A stretch of 64,000 bases of DNA from Chloroflexota bacterium (lineage in GTDB: Bacteria > Chloroflexota > Dehalococcoidia > SHYB01), in NCBI GenBank assembly GCA_016875535.1, contig VGPF01000005.1:1-64000 (forward strand), read 5' to 3'. Both the position numbers and the translations under genes were made by a program. Of the stretch, positions 32,360 through 40,022 are shown piece by piece. Under the pieces are notes generated by a model. It did no database searches. It was given only the letters and a program-made list of their open reading frames with translations, and was not told the origin of the DNA. Each line of letters starts with the position of its first letter. The first letter of the stretch is position 1.

Positions 32360-32505
32360 GCTTAGACATCGACCCCTCGTGGCGATGAGCGAAGCAGCGG
32401 TCTAAACAGTAGTTTAGTAGTCGCTTGGATCGTGCAAACGACCGAGACGGCGGAAGCAATGGCTTGTTGCAAAGCCCTCTCGGTCTATGCGAGAGGGCTT
32501 TTTTC
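32360..32505 (+). promoter_or_regulatory. Attenuator or riboswitch-like leader upstream of the P1 peptidase gene
   Basis: The leader has mutually exclusive folds. A sensor part pairs TTAGAC (32362-32367) with GTCTAA (32400-32405). A second hairpin, GGATCGT-GCAA-ACGACC (32427-32443), uses the same bases as an antiterminator in which GACCGAGA (32440-32447) pairs perfectly with TCTCGGTC (32478-32485), the loop-side arm of the terminator at 32472. Forming the second hairpin frees the terminator; opening it allows the antiterminator. No known riboswitch class is recognised. Confidence 0.65.
32472..32505 (+). terminator. Intrinsic terminator of the peptidase leader
   Basis: AAGCCCTCTCG (32472-32482) and CGAGAGGGCTT (32490-32500) form a perfect 11-bp stem with a 7-base loop, followed by TTTTC in a run of six T's. 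It lies 33 bases upstream of the peptidase ATG, so it can only act as a regulated terminator or as a barrier to read-through. Confidence 0.85.
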
Positions 32506-32537
32506 TTGCCCCCGCGAAGGCACATTACGAGAAGGAT

Positions 32538-33506
32538 ATGTGGAACGCCATCACGGACGTCGCAGGGATCCGGGTCGGGCACTGGACGGACGCCAAGGCG
32601 CTCACCGGCTGCACCGCAGTCCTCTGTGAACGGGGCGCAGTGGCGGGCGTAGACGTTCGCGGCGCCGCCCCAGGGACACGGGAGACCGACCTGATGCGAC
32701 CGGGAACGCTCATCGAGCGCGTCCAGGGGATCCTCCTCACCGGCGGCAGCGCCTTCGGCCTGGATGCCGCAGGCGGCGTCATGGCATGGCTGGAGGAGCG
32801 CGGCGCCGGCTTTAAGATCGGCACGTGGAGCGTCCCGCTCGTCGGCGCGGCGGTCATCTTCGACCTCGCGCTGGGCGATGGCAGCGTCAGGCCGGGTGCA
32901 AAGCAAGGCTACGCAGCGGCCAAAGGGGCGAAGGACGGCCCGGTGGCCGAAGGAAACGTTGGCGCAGGGGCAGGAGCCACCGTGGCGAAGATGCTGGGGC
33001 CTGCTGCCCTGGTGAAGGGCGGCCTCGGAACGGCCAGCAAGCGGCTGGGCGACGGCACGGTAATCGGAGCGATCGTCGTGGTGAACGCAGGCGGCGAGAT
33101 CGTTGACCCGAAGAGCGGGAAGACCGTCGCAGGGCCGCGGAAGGCGAAGAGCAAAGGGTTCGAAAGCACGATGGCGCTCCTGCAGGCGAAGCGGAGCGCC
33201 CCGCCCCCGGGCGGCAATACGACTATCGGAGTCATAGCAACAGACGCACAACTGACAAAAGAACAAGCGAATAAAGTAGCGCAGATGGCCCAGAACGGCC
33301 TTGCCATGGCGGTCCGCCCAGCCCACACGATGTTCGACGGCGACACCATCTTCGTGATGGCGACCGGGGAGCGGAAGCAGCGGACGAACCGCTCGGACGT
33401 CACGGTGATCGGCGCGACGGCCGCCGAAGTGACGGCTGAGGCAATCGTCAGAGCGGTTAAGGCTGCCAAATCGGTGCCCGGCGCGCCCGCGATACGGGAC
33501 CTATAA
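32538..33506 (+). CDS. P1-family peptidase (DmpA/BapA-like, self-cleaving aminopeptidase)
   Basis: A 322-residue Ntn-hydrolase of family S58/P1. It opens MWNAITDVAGIRVGHWTDAKALTGCTAVLC, contains GVDVRGAAPGTRETDLMRPGTLIERVQGILLTGGSAFGLDAAGGVM (about 34-80), and has the autoproteolysis site GGNTTIGVIATDA (about 224-236), where cleavage before the Thr would create the N-terminal nucleophile. The DmpA group releases N-terminal D- or L-amino acids or beta-peptides. The ATG at 32538 has GAAGGAT before it. A terminator-based attenuator controls entry into the gene. A Rossmann/DUF2520 gene starts 7 bases downstream, so the pantothenate genes may share this transcript. No signal peptide. Confidence 0.9.
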   Translation: MWNAITDVAGIRVGHWTDAKALTGCTAVLCERGAVAGVDVRGAAPGTRETDLMRPGTLIERVQGILLTGGSAFGLDAAGGVMAWLEERGAGFKIGTWSVPLVGAAVIFDLALGDGSVRPGAKQGYAAAKGAKDGPVAEGNVGAGAGATVAKMLGPAALVKGGLGTASKRLGDGTVIGAIVVVNAGGEIVDPKSGKTVAGPRKAKSKGFESTMALLQAKRSAPPPGGNTTIGVIATDAQLTKEQANKVAQMAQNGLAMAVRPAHTMFDGDTIFVMATGERKQRTNRSDVTVIGATAAEVTAEAIVRAVKAAKSVPGAPAIRDL

Positions 33507-33513
33507 AGAGCAT

Positions 33514-34431
33514 ATGCAGCAGTTCAACAACATAGGGTTCATCGGAGCAGGGAGGCTCGGCGGCACGCTGGCCGAGGCTCTTGCGCGGCGCGGTTATCGC
33601 ATTGCGGCCGTCTCCTCACGCTCCCATGCCTCCGCCGCGCGCCTCGCCAACGGCACGGGTCAGGCGCCGCTCGTTTGCAACTCGCCCCAAGTCGTCGCAG
33701 ATCGGTGCGACCTGGTCTTTATCACAACCCCGGATAACGTCATCAAGGAAGTCGCCGACTCCATCACCTGGCGCAAAGGTCAGAGCGTGGTGCATTGCAG
33801 CGGCGCATTGACCGTGCTCGCCCTGGATTCGGCGGCCCGCGCAGGCGCGAACGTCGCCGGCTTCCATCCCATGCAGACCTTCACCACGGCGAACCAGACC
33901 CTGGACGACGTTACCATCGCCATCGAAGGCGCAGACGAGATCGCCGGGGCGCTGGCCCGGGTGGCGCGGGACATCGGCTGCAAGCACGTTATCCTTGCAT
34001 CGGGGGACAAGACCCTCTATCACATGAGCGGCGTCCTGGCGAGCAACTATGTGGTCACCCTCCTGAACCTCGCCGAAGAGCTCTGGGAGGCCCTTGGCAT
34101 CTCCCGCGCAGCCGGACGGGAAGCCCTGCTGACTCTTCTCAAGGGAACCATCGCCAATATCGAGCAGGCCGGGAGCGTCCAGGCCCTCACCGGGCCCATA
34201 GCCCGGGGGGATGACGCCACCATCGCGGCGCACCTTGAGCGCCTTGCCACCGACGCCCCCGCACTGCTGGCCCTCTATCGAGAATTGGGCCAACTCACCA
34301 TCCCCATCGCCCAGGCGAAGGGGACACTTGACGAACGAACCGCGCAAAGGCTGCGCGCTATCCTCAGCGGTCCGGACGACCGCTCTCTATCACCACGGAG
34401 CGCCACAGCTCCCAAGGAGGAACTGCGATGA
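33514..34431 (+). CDS. Rossmann/DUF2520 oxidoreductase in the pantothenate cluster
   Basis: The 305-residue protein has an NAD(P)-binding N-terminus (FNNIGFIGAGRLGGTLAEALARRGYRIAAVSSRSH, GxGxxG at about 11-16), a dehydrogenase-like core (FITTPDNVIKEVADS, VVHCSGALTVLALDSA, GFHPMQTF) and the C-terminal all-helical DUF2520 domain with DKTLYHMSGVLASNYVVTLLNLAEELWEALGISR. This is the 6-phosphogluconate/ketopantoate-reductase-like two-domain layout. Its position directly before panD, panB and panC, with no panE gene in view, makes ketopantoate reduction an attractive inferred role, not shown by sequence. Its stop overlaps panD. Confidence 0.82.
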   Translation: MQQFNNIGFIGAGRLGGTLAEALARRGYRIAAVSSRSHASAARLANGTGQAPLVCNSPQVVADRCDLVFITTPDNVIKEVADSITWRKGQSVVHCSGALTVLALDSAARAGANVAGFHPMQTFTTANQTLDDVTIAIEGADEIAGALARVARDIGCKHVILASGDKTLYHMSGVLASNYVVTLLNLAEELWEALGISRAAGREALLTLLKGTIANIEQAGSVQALTGPIARGDDATIAAHLERLATDAPALLALYRELGQLTIPIAQAKGTLDERTAQRLRAILSGPDDRSLSPRSATAPKEELR

Positions 34432-34817
34432 TGAGGAGAATGTTGAAGAGCAAGCTCCATCGCGGGACAGTAACCGAGGCGAACGTTGACTACGAAGGCA
34501 GTATCACGATTGATGCCGACCTTATGAAAAAGGCGGACATCCTGCCATACGAAGAGGTCCACGTCCTCAGTGTGGACAACGGCGCGCGCCTGACCACCTA
34601 CGCCATCGAAGGGCCTCCCGGCTCCGGCGTCATCTGCGTCAATGGCGCGGCGGCGCGGCTCATCCACAAGGGCCACACGGTGATCATCCTCACCTACCAG
34701 ACCTTGGGCGATCGGGACTCCCACGACATCCACCCGACGCTCTGCTACCTGGACAAGAAGAACCGCATCGAACGCATCGGCCATCAGGACCGCGCAACAG
34801 TCACGCTCGGAGTTTAG
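34428..34817 (+). CDS. panD: Aspartate 1-decarboxylase
   Basis: Makes beta-alanine for pantothenate. The 129-residue proenzyme has the self-cleavage site Gly24-Ser25 in VDYEGSITIDADL, at the same residue number as in E. coli PanD, which supports the ATG at 34428. Cleavage gives a pyruvoyl cofactor on the alpha chain. Further conserved blocks are RMLKSKLHRGTVTEA, NNGARLTTYAIEGPPGSGVICVNGAAARL (with a D for the first N) and GHTVIILTY. A ribosome site AAGGAGG lies 6 bases upstream, inside the end of the DUF2520 gene. Confidence 0.96.
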   Translation: MMRRMLKSKLHRGTVTEANVDYEGSITIDADLMKKADILPYEEVHVLSVDNGARLTTYAIEGPPGSGVICVNGAAARLIHKGHTVIILTYQTLGDRDSHDIHPTLCYLDKKNRIERIGHQDRATVTLGV

Positions 34818-34847
34818 ACAGCCGAGAATCCTCCAAGGAGGCAGACG

Positions 34848-35690
34848 ATGCGCATCACCGTTGACCAGATCAAACAGATGAAGAAGAGCGGCGAGAAGAT
34901 CGCCATGCTCACCGCCTACGACTATCCGACGGCCAAGCTCGCCGACGCTGCGGGCGTGCAGATGATCCTCGTCGGCGATAGCCTGGGCATGGTAGTCCTG
35001 GGGTACGAGTCAACGCTGCCAGTGACGATGGACGAGATGCTGCACCATGTCAAAGCAGTGGTCCGCGGCAGCAGCAAAGCGATGGTCGTCGGCGATATGC
35101 CCTTCATGTCGTACCAGGCCAGCCTGAGCGAAGCGATGCACAATGCAGGCCGCTTCCTCAAGGAGGCGAACTGCCAGGCGGTGAAGCTGGAGGGCGGCGA
35201 GCGGACGGCGGAGACGATCCGCCACATCGTGCAGGCGGGGATCCCCGTGGTGGGGCACATCGGCCTCACGCCGCAATCCGTCAACCAGCTGAGCGGCTAC
35301 AAGCTCCAGGGCAAGACGCCCAAGGCCGCCGTCCAGCTCATCAAGGACGCCCACGCCCTAGAGGAGGCAGGCGCCTTCGCCATCGTGCTCGAGTCCATCC
35401 CTGCGCCCTTGGCGAAAGTCATCACCGAGCGCATCGGCATTCCCACCATCGGCATCGGCGCGGGCGTGGAGTGCGACGGCCAGGTGCAGGTCTTCCACGA
35501 CATCATGGGCCTCTACCCCGATCTTTCGCCCAAGCACGCCAAGCGATACGCCTCCCTGGCGGGAGTGATGCAGAGCGCCATCGCCGCGTATGTGGATGAA
35601 GTGAAGCGGGGCACGTTCCCCACCGCCAAAGAGAGCTACGGCCTGGACAACACCGCGGTGCGCGAACTGACCGAGATCGCGGCGCGCTAA
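34848..35690 (+). CDS. panB: Ketopantoate hydroxymethyltransferase
   Basis: Transfers a hydroxymethyl group from methylene-tetrahydrofolate to alpha-ketoisovalerate. The 280-residue barrel shows IAMLTAYDYPTAKLADAAGVQMILVGDSLGMVVLGYESTLPVTMDEMLHH (about 18-67), KLEGGERTAETIRHIVQAGIPVVGHIGLTPQSVNQLSGYKLQGKT, and IGIPTIGIGAGVECDGQVQVFHDIMGL. The metal-binding Asp in VGDSLG and the Asp at DMPFMSYQ are present. AGGAGG lies before the ATG. It sits between panD and panC. Confidence 0.97.
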   Translation: MRITVDQIKQMKKSGEKIAMLTAYDYPTAKLADAAGVQMILVGDSLGMVVLGYESTLPVTMDEMLHHVKAVVRGSSKAMVVGDMPFMSYQASLSEAMHNAGRFLKEANCQAVKLEGGERTAETIRHIVQAGIPVVGHIGLTPQSVNQLSGYKLQGKTPKAAVQLIKDAHALEEAGAFAIVLESIPAPLAKVITERIGIPTIGIGAGVECDGQVQVFHDIMGLYPDLSPKHAKRYASLAGVMQSAIAAYVDEVKRGTFPTAKESYGLDNTAVRELTEIAAR

Positions 35691-35699
35691 CTTCGCCCG

Positions 35700-36536
35700 A
35701 TGCACGTTGTTCACACCGTCGGCGAATGCCGGCGCATCCGCGCCATGCTCAAAGGCGGCCTGGGCTTTGTGCCCACCATGGGCTACCTCCACGAAGGGCA
35801 CATGACCCTGGTGCGCCATGCCAGGGCTGCAAACGACCACGTGGCCGTCAGCATATTCGTCAACCCGGCGCAGTTCGGGCCGAACGAAGACTTCGCGGCC
35901 TACCCGCGCGACCTCAACCGCGACCTGGCAATGCTGGAGCAAGAGGGCGTGAGCTTCGTCTTCAACCCCTCGCCGGAGGTCGTCTATCCCAAGGGCTTCG
36001 AGACCTACATGGTCCCCGGCGAGGTGGCCGAGCCGCTAGAGGGGGCGCGACGGCCGGGCCACTTTCGCGGCGTGGACACCGTTGTGGCCAAGCTCTTCAA
36101 CATCGTCCAGCCGCACCGCGCTTACTTTGGGGAGAAGGATGCCCAGCAGGTGCGGGTCATCAAGCGGATGGTGAAAGACCTGGACATCCCCGTGGAAATC
36201 GTCATCGTCCCCACCGTCCGAGAGCCGGACGGACTGGCGATGAGCAGCCGCAACATCTATCTGAACGAGCGCGAGCGCAAGGCCGCCCTCTGCCTCATCA
36301 AGGGGATGCGCCTCGCGCATTCCCACTGGCAGGAGGGGAAGCGCAACGCGGAGACCCTGCGCAAGCTGGTGGAAGAGACGATAGAGGCAGAGCCCCTTGC
36401 CGCGCTGGACTACGTCTCCCTGGCCGATTCCGAATCGCTCAACGAGCTGCACGGCACCGTTTCGGGCGCGGCGCTGCTCTCCCTCGCCGTCCGCATCGGC
36501 AAGACGCGTCTTATCGACAATATGACGCTGGAATAG
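35700..36536 (+). CDS. panC: Pantothenate synthetase
   Basis: ATP-dependent joining of pantoate and beta-alanine. The 278-residue HUP-domain protein has the phosphate-binding GLGFVPTMGYLHEGHMTLVRHAR (about 20-42, HxGH), FVNPAQFGPNEDFAAYPRDLNRDLAMLEQEGV, FRGVDTVVAKLFNIVQPHRAYFGEKDAQQ, and the KMSKS-like DGLAMSSRNIYLNERERKAA. It starts at ATG 35700, 9 bases after panB. With panD, panB and the DUF2520 gene it makes a nearly complete pantothenate run. Confidence 0.97.
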   Translation: MHVVHTVGECRRIRAMLKGGLGFVPTMGYLHEGHMTLVRHARAANDHVAVSIFVNPAQFGPNEDFAAYPRDLNRDLAMLEQEGVSFVFNPSPEVVYPKGFETYMVPGEVAEPLEGARRPGHFRGVDTVVAKLFNIVQPHRAYFGEKDAQQVRVIKRMVKDLDIPVEIVIVPTVREPDGLAMSSRNIYLNERERKAALCLIKGMRLAHSHWQEGKRNAETLRKLVEETIEAEPLAALDYVSLADSESLNELHGTVSGAALLSLAVRIGKTRLIDNMTLE

Positions 36537-36538
36537 CC

Positions 36539-36571
36539 GGGGCTCACGTGCGCTACAATGTCGTGAGCCCC
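36539..36571. other. Inverted repeat enclosing a -10-like box between panC and surE
   Basis: GGGGCTCACG (36539-36548) and CGTGAGCCCC (36562-36571) are perfect 10-bp arms around a 13-base loop that contains TACAAT (36554-36559). It could end the pantothenate transcript, but TTGTCCC after it is a poor U-tract. It could also be an operator around the surE promoter, but no -35 box is clear. Confidence 0.5.
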
Positions 36572-36608
36572 TTGTCCCGGCATCGCGAGATTCCCAGGAG
36601 ATGCGCGC

Positions 36609-37391
36609 TTGAACATCATCGTGACCAATGATGACGGCCTGCACACCCCAGGCATCTGGCACTTGGCCCAGGCCCTCACCGACCTGGGCAACGTCACCGT
36701 CGTCGCGCCCGATCGGGAACAGAGCGGCGTGGGCATGGGCATCACCTTCCATAATCCTGTCCGCATCTCAGAGGCGATGTCCCGGATTCCCGGCGTCAAG
36801 GCCTACATGGTTGAAGGCACCCCTGCAGACAGCGTTATCCTGGCTGTGCAGGCCGTGCCGCCGCTGCCGGTGGACCTGGTGGTCTCCGGCATCAACGAAG
36901 GGGCGAACACGGGGCACAACGTCCTGGTCTCGGGGACGGTGGGCGCCGCCTTTCAAGCCCACTTCTGGGACATCCCGTCCATCGCCGTCTCCGTAGCGGG
37001 GATCCGCGATTGGCGGTTCGATGTGGCGGCAAAGGCAGCGCAGACCCTCGCTAGGATGTTCAAGGACAAGACCCTCGCCGGGCCCATGGTGCTCAACGTC
37101 AATGTGCCGAACATCCCGATGGGCGACATCGAGGGCGTCAGCGTCACACGGCTGGCAAAGGGCCGTTTCACGGATACGCTCCAGCGCGTGGATAGCTTCA
37201 AGCAGGACGCATTCTATTTCTGGCTGGCGCGAGGCAAGGCTGAGTGGACGGAAGAACCGGATACGGACATCTGGGCCATCAAGAATAAACGGATCTCCAT
37301 CAGCCCGCTGCACATTGATCTCTCGGCCGATGTCACCTCTCCCCTTCTGGCCGAATTCGCGCCCAGCATCTTCAGGGCGATCAAGCCGTAA
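36609..37391 (+). CDS. surE: 5'/3'-nucleotidase SurE
   Basis: Metal-dependent nucleoside monophosphatase and exopolyphosphatase. The 260-residue protein begins MNIIVTNDDGLHTPGIWHLA with the Asp-Asp metal pair (NDDG, about 7-10), then VVAPDREQSGVGMGITF, VEGTPADSVILAV, and the VSGINEGANTGHNVLVSGTVGAAFQA block (about 94-119), all SurE hallmarks. The start is TTG at 36609 with AGGAG 9 bases before; no ATG fits. It begins a run with the LON-domain gene and folB. Confidence 0.95.
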   Translation: MNIIVTNDDGLHTPGIWHLAQALTDLGNVTVVAPDREQSGVGMGITFHNPVRISEAMSRIPGVKAYMVEGTPADSVILAVQAVPPLPVDLVVSGINEGANTGHNVLVSGTVGAAFQAHFWDIPSIAVSVAGIRDWRFDVAAKAAQTLARMFKDKTLAGPMVLNVNVPNIPMGDIEGVSVTRLAKGRFTDTLQRVDSFKQDAFYFWLARGKAEWTEEPDTDIWAIKNKRISISPLHIDLSADVTSPLLAEFAPSIFRAIKP

Positions 37392-37400
37392 GCGGCGATC

Positions 37401-38087
37401 ATGGGCATCATGCAGAACATCCCGCTTTTCCCCCTGGGAACAGTCCTATTCCCCAAGCAATATCTGCCGCTCCACATCTTTGAGGAGCGCTACAACCTGA
37501 TGATCGGCGAATGCCTCCGAGACAAATCGCACTTCGGCGTCGTCCTCATCCGTGCGGGGCGGGAAGCGGGCGGCCCGGCGATCCCCTTCGAGATGGGGAC
37601 GACGGCGCGCATCGTGGACATGCAATCGCTGGAAGGCGGGCGCATGAACATCAAGACCATCGGCGAGCGCCCCTTCCGCATCACACGCATTACCCAGGAG
37701 CGTCCCTACATGCGTGCCGATGTGGAGTACATCGAATACACGGCCGGCGCCGCCAAAGACGTACAGGAGAGTGTCCGGGCGGTCCGTCAGGGCTTTGAGG
37801 TCCATCTGGACCTCCTTGCCGCACTCTCCAACCGGGAACGTGTGAACCTAGACCTGAACGTGGAGCCGGAGGGCCTTTCGCTGCTGGTCGCCAGCGTGAT
37901 GGCCATTGACAACCAGGAGAAACAAGAGCTCTTGAAAATCACAAGCGCCGGGGAGCGCCTTACGAAAGAGGCGAGCATCCTGGCGAGAGAGAATCGCACC
38001 CTGCAGACCTTCCTCTTCCTCAAGCAGCGCGCCAAGAACGACAAGCCAAGCGACGGCGACACCACCATCCGCATCTCCCCGAACTAG
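37401..38087 (+). CDS. LON peptidase substrate-binding-domain protein
   Basis: A 228-residue protein corresponding to the N-terminal LON (PUA-like) domain only, without ATPase or protease parts. Diagnostic blocks are NIPLFPLGTVLFPKQYLPLHIFEERYNLMIGECL (about 5-38), FGVVLIRAGREAGG, GTTARIVDMQSLEGGRMNIKTIGERPFRI, and a helical C-terminus. Stand-alone LON-domain proteins occur in many bacteria and may deliver or sense substrates; function is not settled. It starts 9 bases after surE. Confidence 0.88.
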   Translation: MGIMQNIPLFPLGTVLFPKQYLPLHIFEERYNLMIGECLRDKSHFGVVLIRAGREAGGPAIPFEMGTTARIVDMQSLEGGRMNIKTIGERPFRITRITQERPYMRADVEYIEYTAGAAKDVQESVRAVRQGFEVHLDLLAALSNRERVNLDLNVEPEGLSLLVASVMAIDNQEKQELLKITSAGERLTKEASILARENRTLQTFLFLKQRAKNDKPSDGDTTIRISPN

Positions 38088-38096
38088 GAGCGCACC

Positions 38097-38468
38097 GTGG
38101 CACAACGAGACATCATCCGCCTGGAAGGGCTCGTCTTCTTCGGCCGCCACGGCGCGCGCAGCGAAGAGCAGTCCCTGGGCCAGCAGTTCGAGGTGGACAT
38201 CGAGATGCAGGCCGATCTCTCCAAAGCGCGCGCCTCCGACCGCCTGGCAGAGACGATTGACTACGGCAAGGTCTATGAGACGGTGCGCCAAATCATGGAA
38301 GGCCCCAGCCGCAACCTCCTTGAACGCTTAGCTGAAGAGGTCGCAACGACCATCATCGCCGCCTACAAGCCCGATGAGGTGAAGGTTGTCGTGCGCAAAC
38401 CGCGCCTTCCCATCCTCAAAGGCGTGCTCAAGGGCGTTTCGGTAGAAGTGCGCAAGAGCCGGGCCTAA
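38097..38468 (+). CDS. folB: Dihydroneopterin aldolase
   Basis: Cleaves 7,8-dihydroneopterin to 6-hydroxymethyl-dihydropterin in folate synthesis. The 123-residue tunnelling-fold protein has IIRLEGLVFFGRHGARSEEQSLGQQFEVDIEMQADLSKARASDRLAETIDYGKVYETV, which includes the conserved FxGxHG and the active-site Glu in SEEQ, then LLERLAEEVATTIIAAY and the Lys in VKVVVRKPRLPI. It starts at GTG 38097. No folP or folK is next to it in the window. Confidence 0.93.
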   Translation: MAQRDIIRLEGLVFFGRHGARSEEQSLGQQFEVDIEMQADLSKARASDRLAETIDYGKVYETVRQIMEGPSRNLLERLAEEVATTIIAAYKPDEVKVVVRKPRLPILKGVLKGVSVEVRKSRA

Positions 38469-38488
38469 GCCCAGGCTGCGCAAGCTAC

Positions 38489-38518
38489 TTGCTATTCGCT
38501 AGCCCCGCCTAGTATAGT
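38489..38518 (+). promoter_or_regulatory. Promoter of the AAA+/VWA pair
   Basis: TTGCTA (38489-38494), an 18-base spacer and TATAGT (38513-38518) precede the AAA+ gene by about 97 bases. The -10 context (CCTAGTATAGTGG) is similar to that of the peptidase promoter at 32348. Confidence 0.55.
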
Positions 38519-38615
38519 GGCCCCATCGGGCGTTTCTTTTCCTGATACGGAGCCGATGTCGCGCCCCTCTTGCCGCCCGTCAGACCGATCGTAAACACAA
38601 GACGAGGTGTCCCCC

Positions 38616-40019
38616 ATGCCAAAGACCTCTCGAGCGCGCACTCTTGGTGAACTGAAGAAATCAGGCTGGCAATCGCTGACCGTGAAGCAAGAGCTGCGCA
38701 GGAACCTCATCGAGAAGATGCGCAAGGGGCATGAGCTCTTCCCCGGCATCGTCGGCTATGAAGAGACTGTCATCCCGCAGATAGAGAACGCCATCATCGC
38801 GGGCCACGACCTCATCTTCCTTGGCGAGCGCGGCCAGGCAAAGTCGCGCCTCATCCGCGCCATGGTCAATCTCCTGGACGAATACATCCCGATGATTGAC
38901 GGCAGCGAGGTGAACGATAACCCCCTGGCCCCCATCTCCAAGTCCGGGGCGGACATCATCAAGGAGAAAGGCGACGACACGCCGATCTCCTGGCTCAATC
39001 GGGAACTGCGCTACGCCGAGAAGCTCGCTACGCCCGATATCACCGTCGCGGACCTCATCGGAGAGATTGACCCCATCAAGGTGGCCCAAGGGCGCTACCT
39101 TTCGGACGAGCTGACCATCCACTACGGCATGATCCCCCGCAACAATCGCGGCATCTTCTGCATCAATGAACTGCCTGATCTCACGGAGCGCATCCAGGTG
39201 AGCCTCTTCAACCTCATGGAAGAGCGGGATATCCAGATCAAGGGCTATCGCGTGCGCCTCCCGCTGGACGTCTACGTGGTGGCCAGCGCCAACCCGGAGG
39301 ACTACACCAACCGCGGGCGCATCATCACGCCGCTCAAGGACCGCTACGGCTCCCTGATCCGCACTCACTACCCTAAGCACATCGCCCATGAGATCGCCAT
39401 CGTCGAGCAAGAGGCGCACACGACGGAGGACACGGGCATCAAGGTCTTTGCGCCCCGCTACATGAAGGAGGTCATCGCTGAACTGACCTCCCTGGCGCGG
39501 CGCAGCCCGGACATCAACCAGCGCTCGGGCGTCAGCGTCCGTGTCTCCATCTGCAATTACGAAAGCATGATCAGCAACGCCGTGCGCCGCGCCATCCGCG
39601 CCAAGGAAGGCATCGCCGTGCCGCGCGTCACCGATCTCCAATATCTCCTCGCCTCCACCAACGGCAAGATCGAGCTGGAGAGCGTGGAGGAGGGCCGCGA
39701 AGGCCGCCTCTTGGAAGAGCTCATCAAGAAGGCCGTCCTCAACGTCTTCAACAAGCGGTACACGATTCAAGACTTAGATAGCGTCATCGGGAAGTTCGAT
39801 GGCGGGACGCAGGTGGAGGTCTCGGAGGTTCTGCCGTCTAGCGCCTACGTGAAAAAGCTCAACGATATCCCCGAGCTGCGCGAAGCGATGCGCAAGCTCG
39901 ATATCCAGGAAGATGCTTCAAGCATCGCCTCCGCCATGGAGTTCATCCTGGAGGGCCTGCACCTCAACCGCAAGCTGAACCGGGATAAGGTCGAAGGAGC
40001 CTACCGCTACCGGGGCTAG
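38616..40019 (+). CDS. MoxR/magnesium-chelatase-type AAA+ ATPase
   Basis: A 467-residue AAA+ protein. Walker A is LIFLGERGQAKSRLIRAMVNL (about 67-87), of the GxxGxAKS variety seen in chelatase-like ATPases. Walker B and nearby motifs follow in IFCINELPDLTERIQVSLFNLMEERDIQIKGYRVRLPLDVYVVASANPEDYTNRGRIITPLKDR (about 178-240). The C-terminal half is helical. Length and domain order resemble the ChlI-like group more than the short MoxR proteins. It is followed within 3 bases by a VWA-domain gene, the standard partner. Such pairs act in metal insertion or protein maturation; the target is unknown. Start at ATG 38616 with GAGGTG 8 bases before; GTG 38607 is an in-frame alternative. Confidence 0.88.
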   Translation: MPKTSRARTLGELKKSGWQSLTVKQELRRNLIEKMRKGHELFPGIVGYEETVIPQIENAIIAGHDLIFLGERGQAKSRLIRAMVNLLDEYIPMIDGSEVNDNPLAPISKSGADIIKEKGDDTPISWLNRELRYAEKLATPDITVADLIGEIDPIKVAQGRYLSDELTIHYGMIPRNNRGIFCINELPDLTERIQVSLFNLMEERDIQIKGYRVRLPLDVYVVASANPEDYTNRGRIITPLKDRYGSLIRTHYPKHIAHEIAIVEQEAHTTEDTGIKVFAPRYMKEVIAELTSLARRSPDINQRSGVSVRVSICNYESMISNAVRRAIRAKEGIAVPRVTDLQYLLASTNGKIELESVEEGREGRLLEELIKKAVLNVFNKRYTIQDLDSVIGKFDGGTQVEVSEVLPSSAYVKKLNDIPELREAMRKLDIQEDASSIASAMEFILEGLHLNRKLNRDKVEGAYRYRG

Positions 40020-40022
40020 GGT

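Noticed and set aside
32385-32405. A six-codon leader peptide MSEAAV in the attenuator
   Set aside because: No ribosome site and no run of a regulatory amino acid; it falls inside the sensor stem.
32410-32500. Cyclic-di-GMP-I riboswitch in the peptidase leader
   Set aside because: It contains GCAAAC and GCAAAGCC tokens like that class, but their spacing and the helices between them do not match the consensus.
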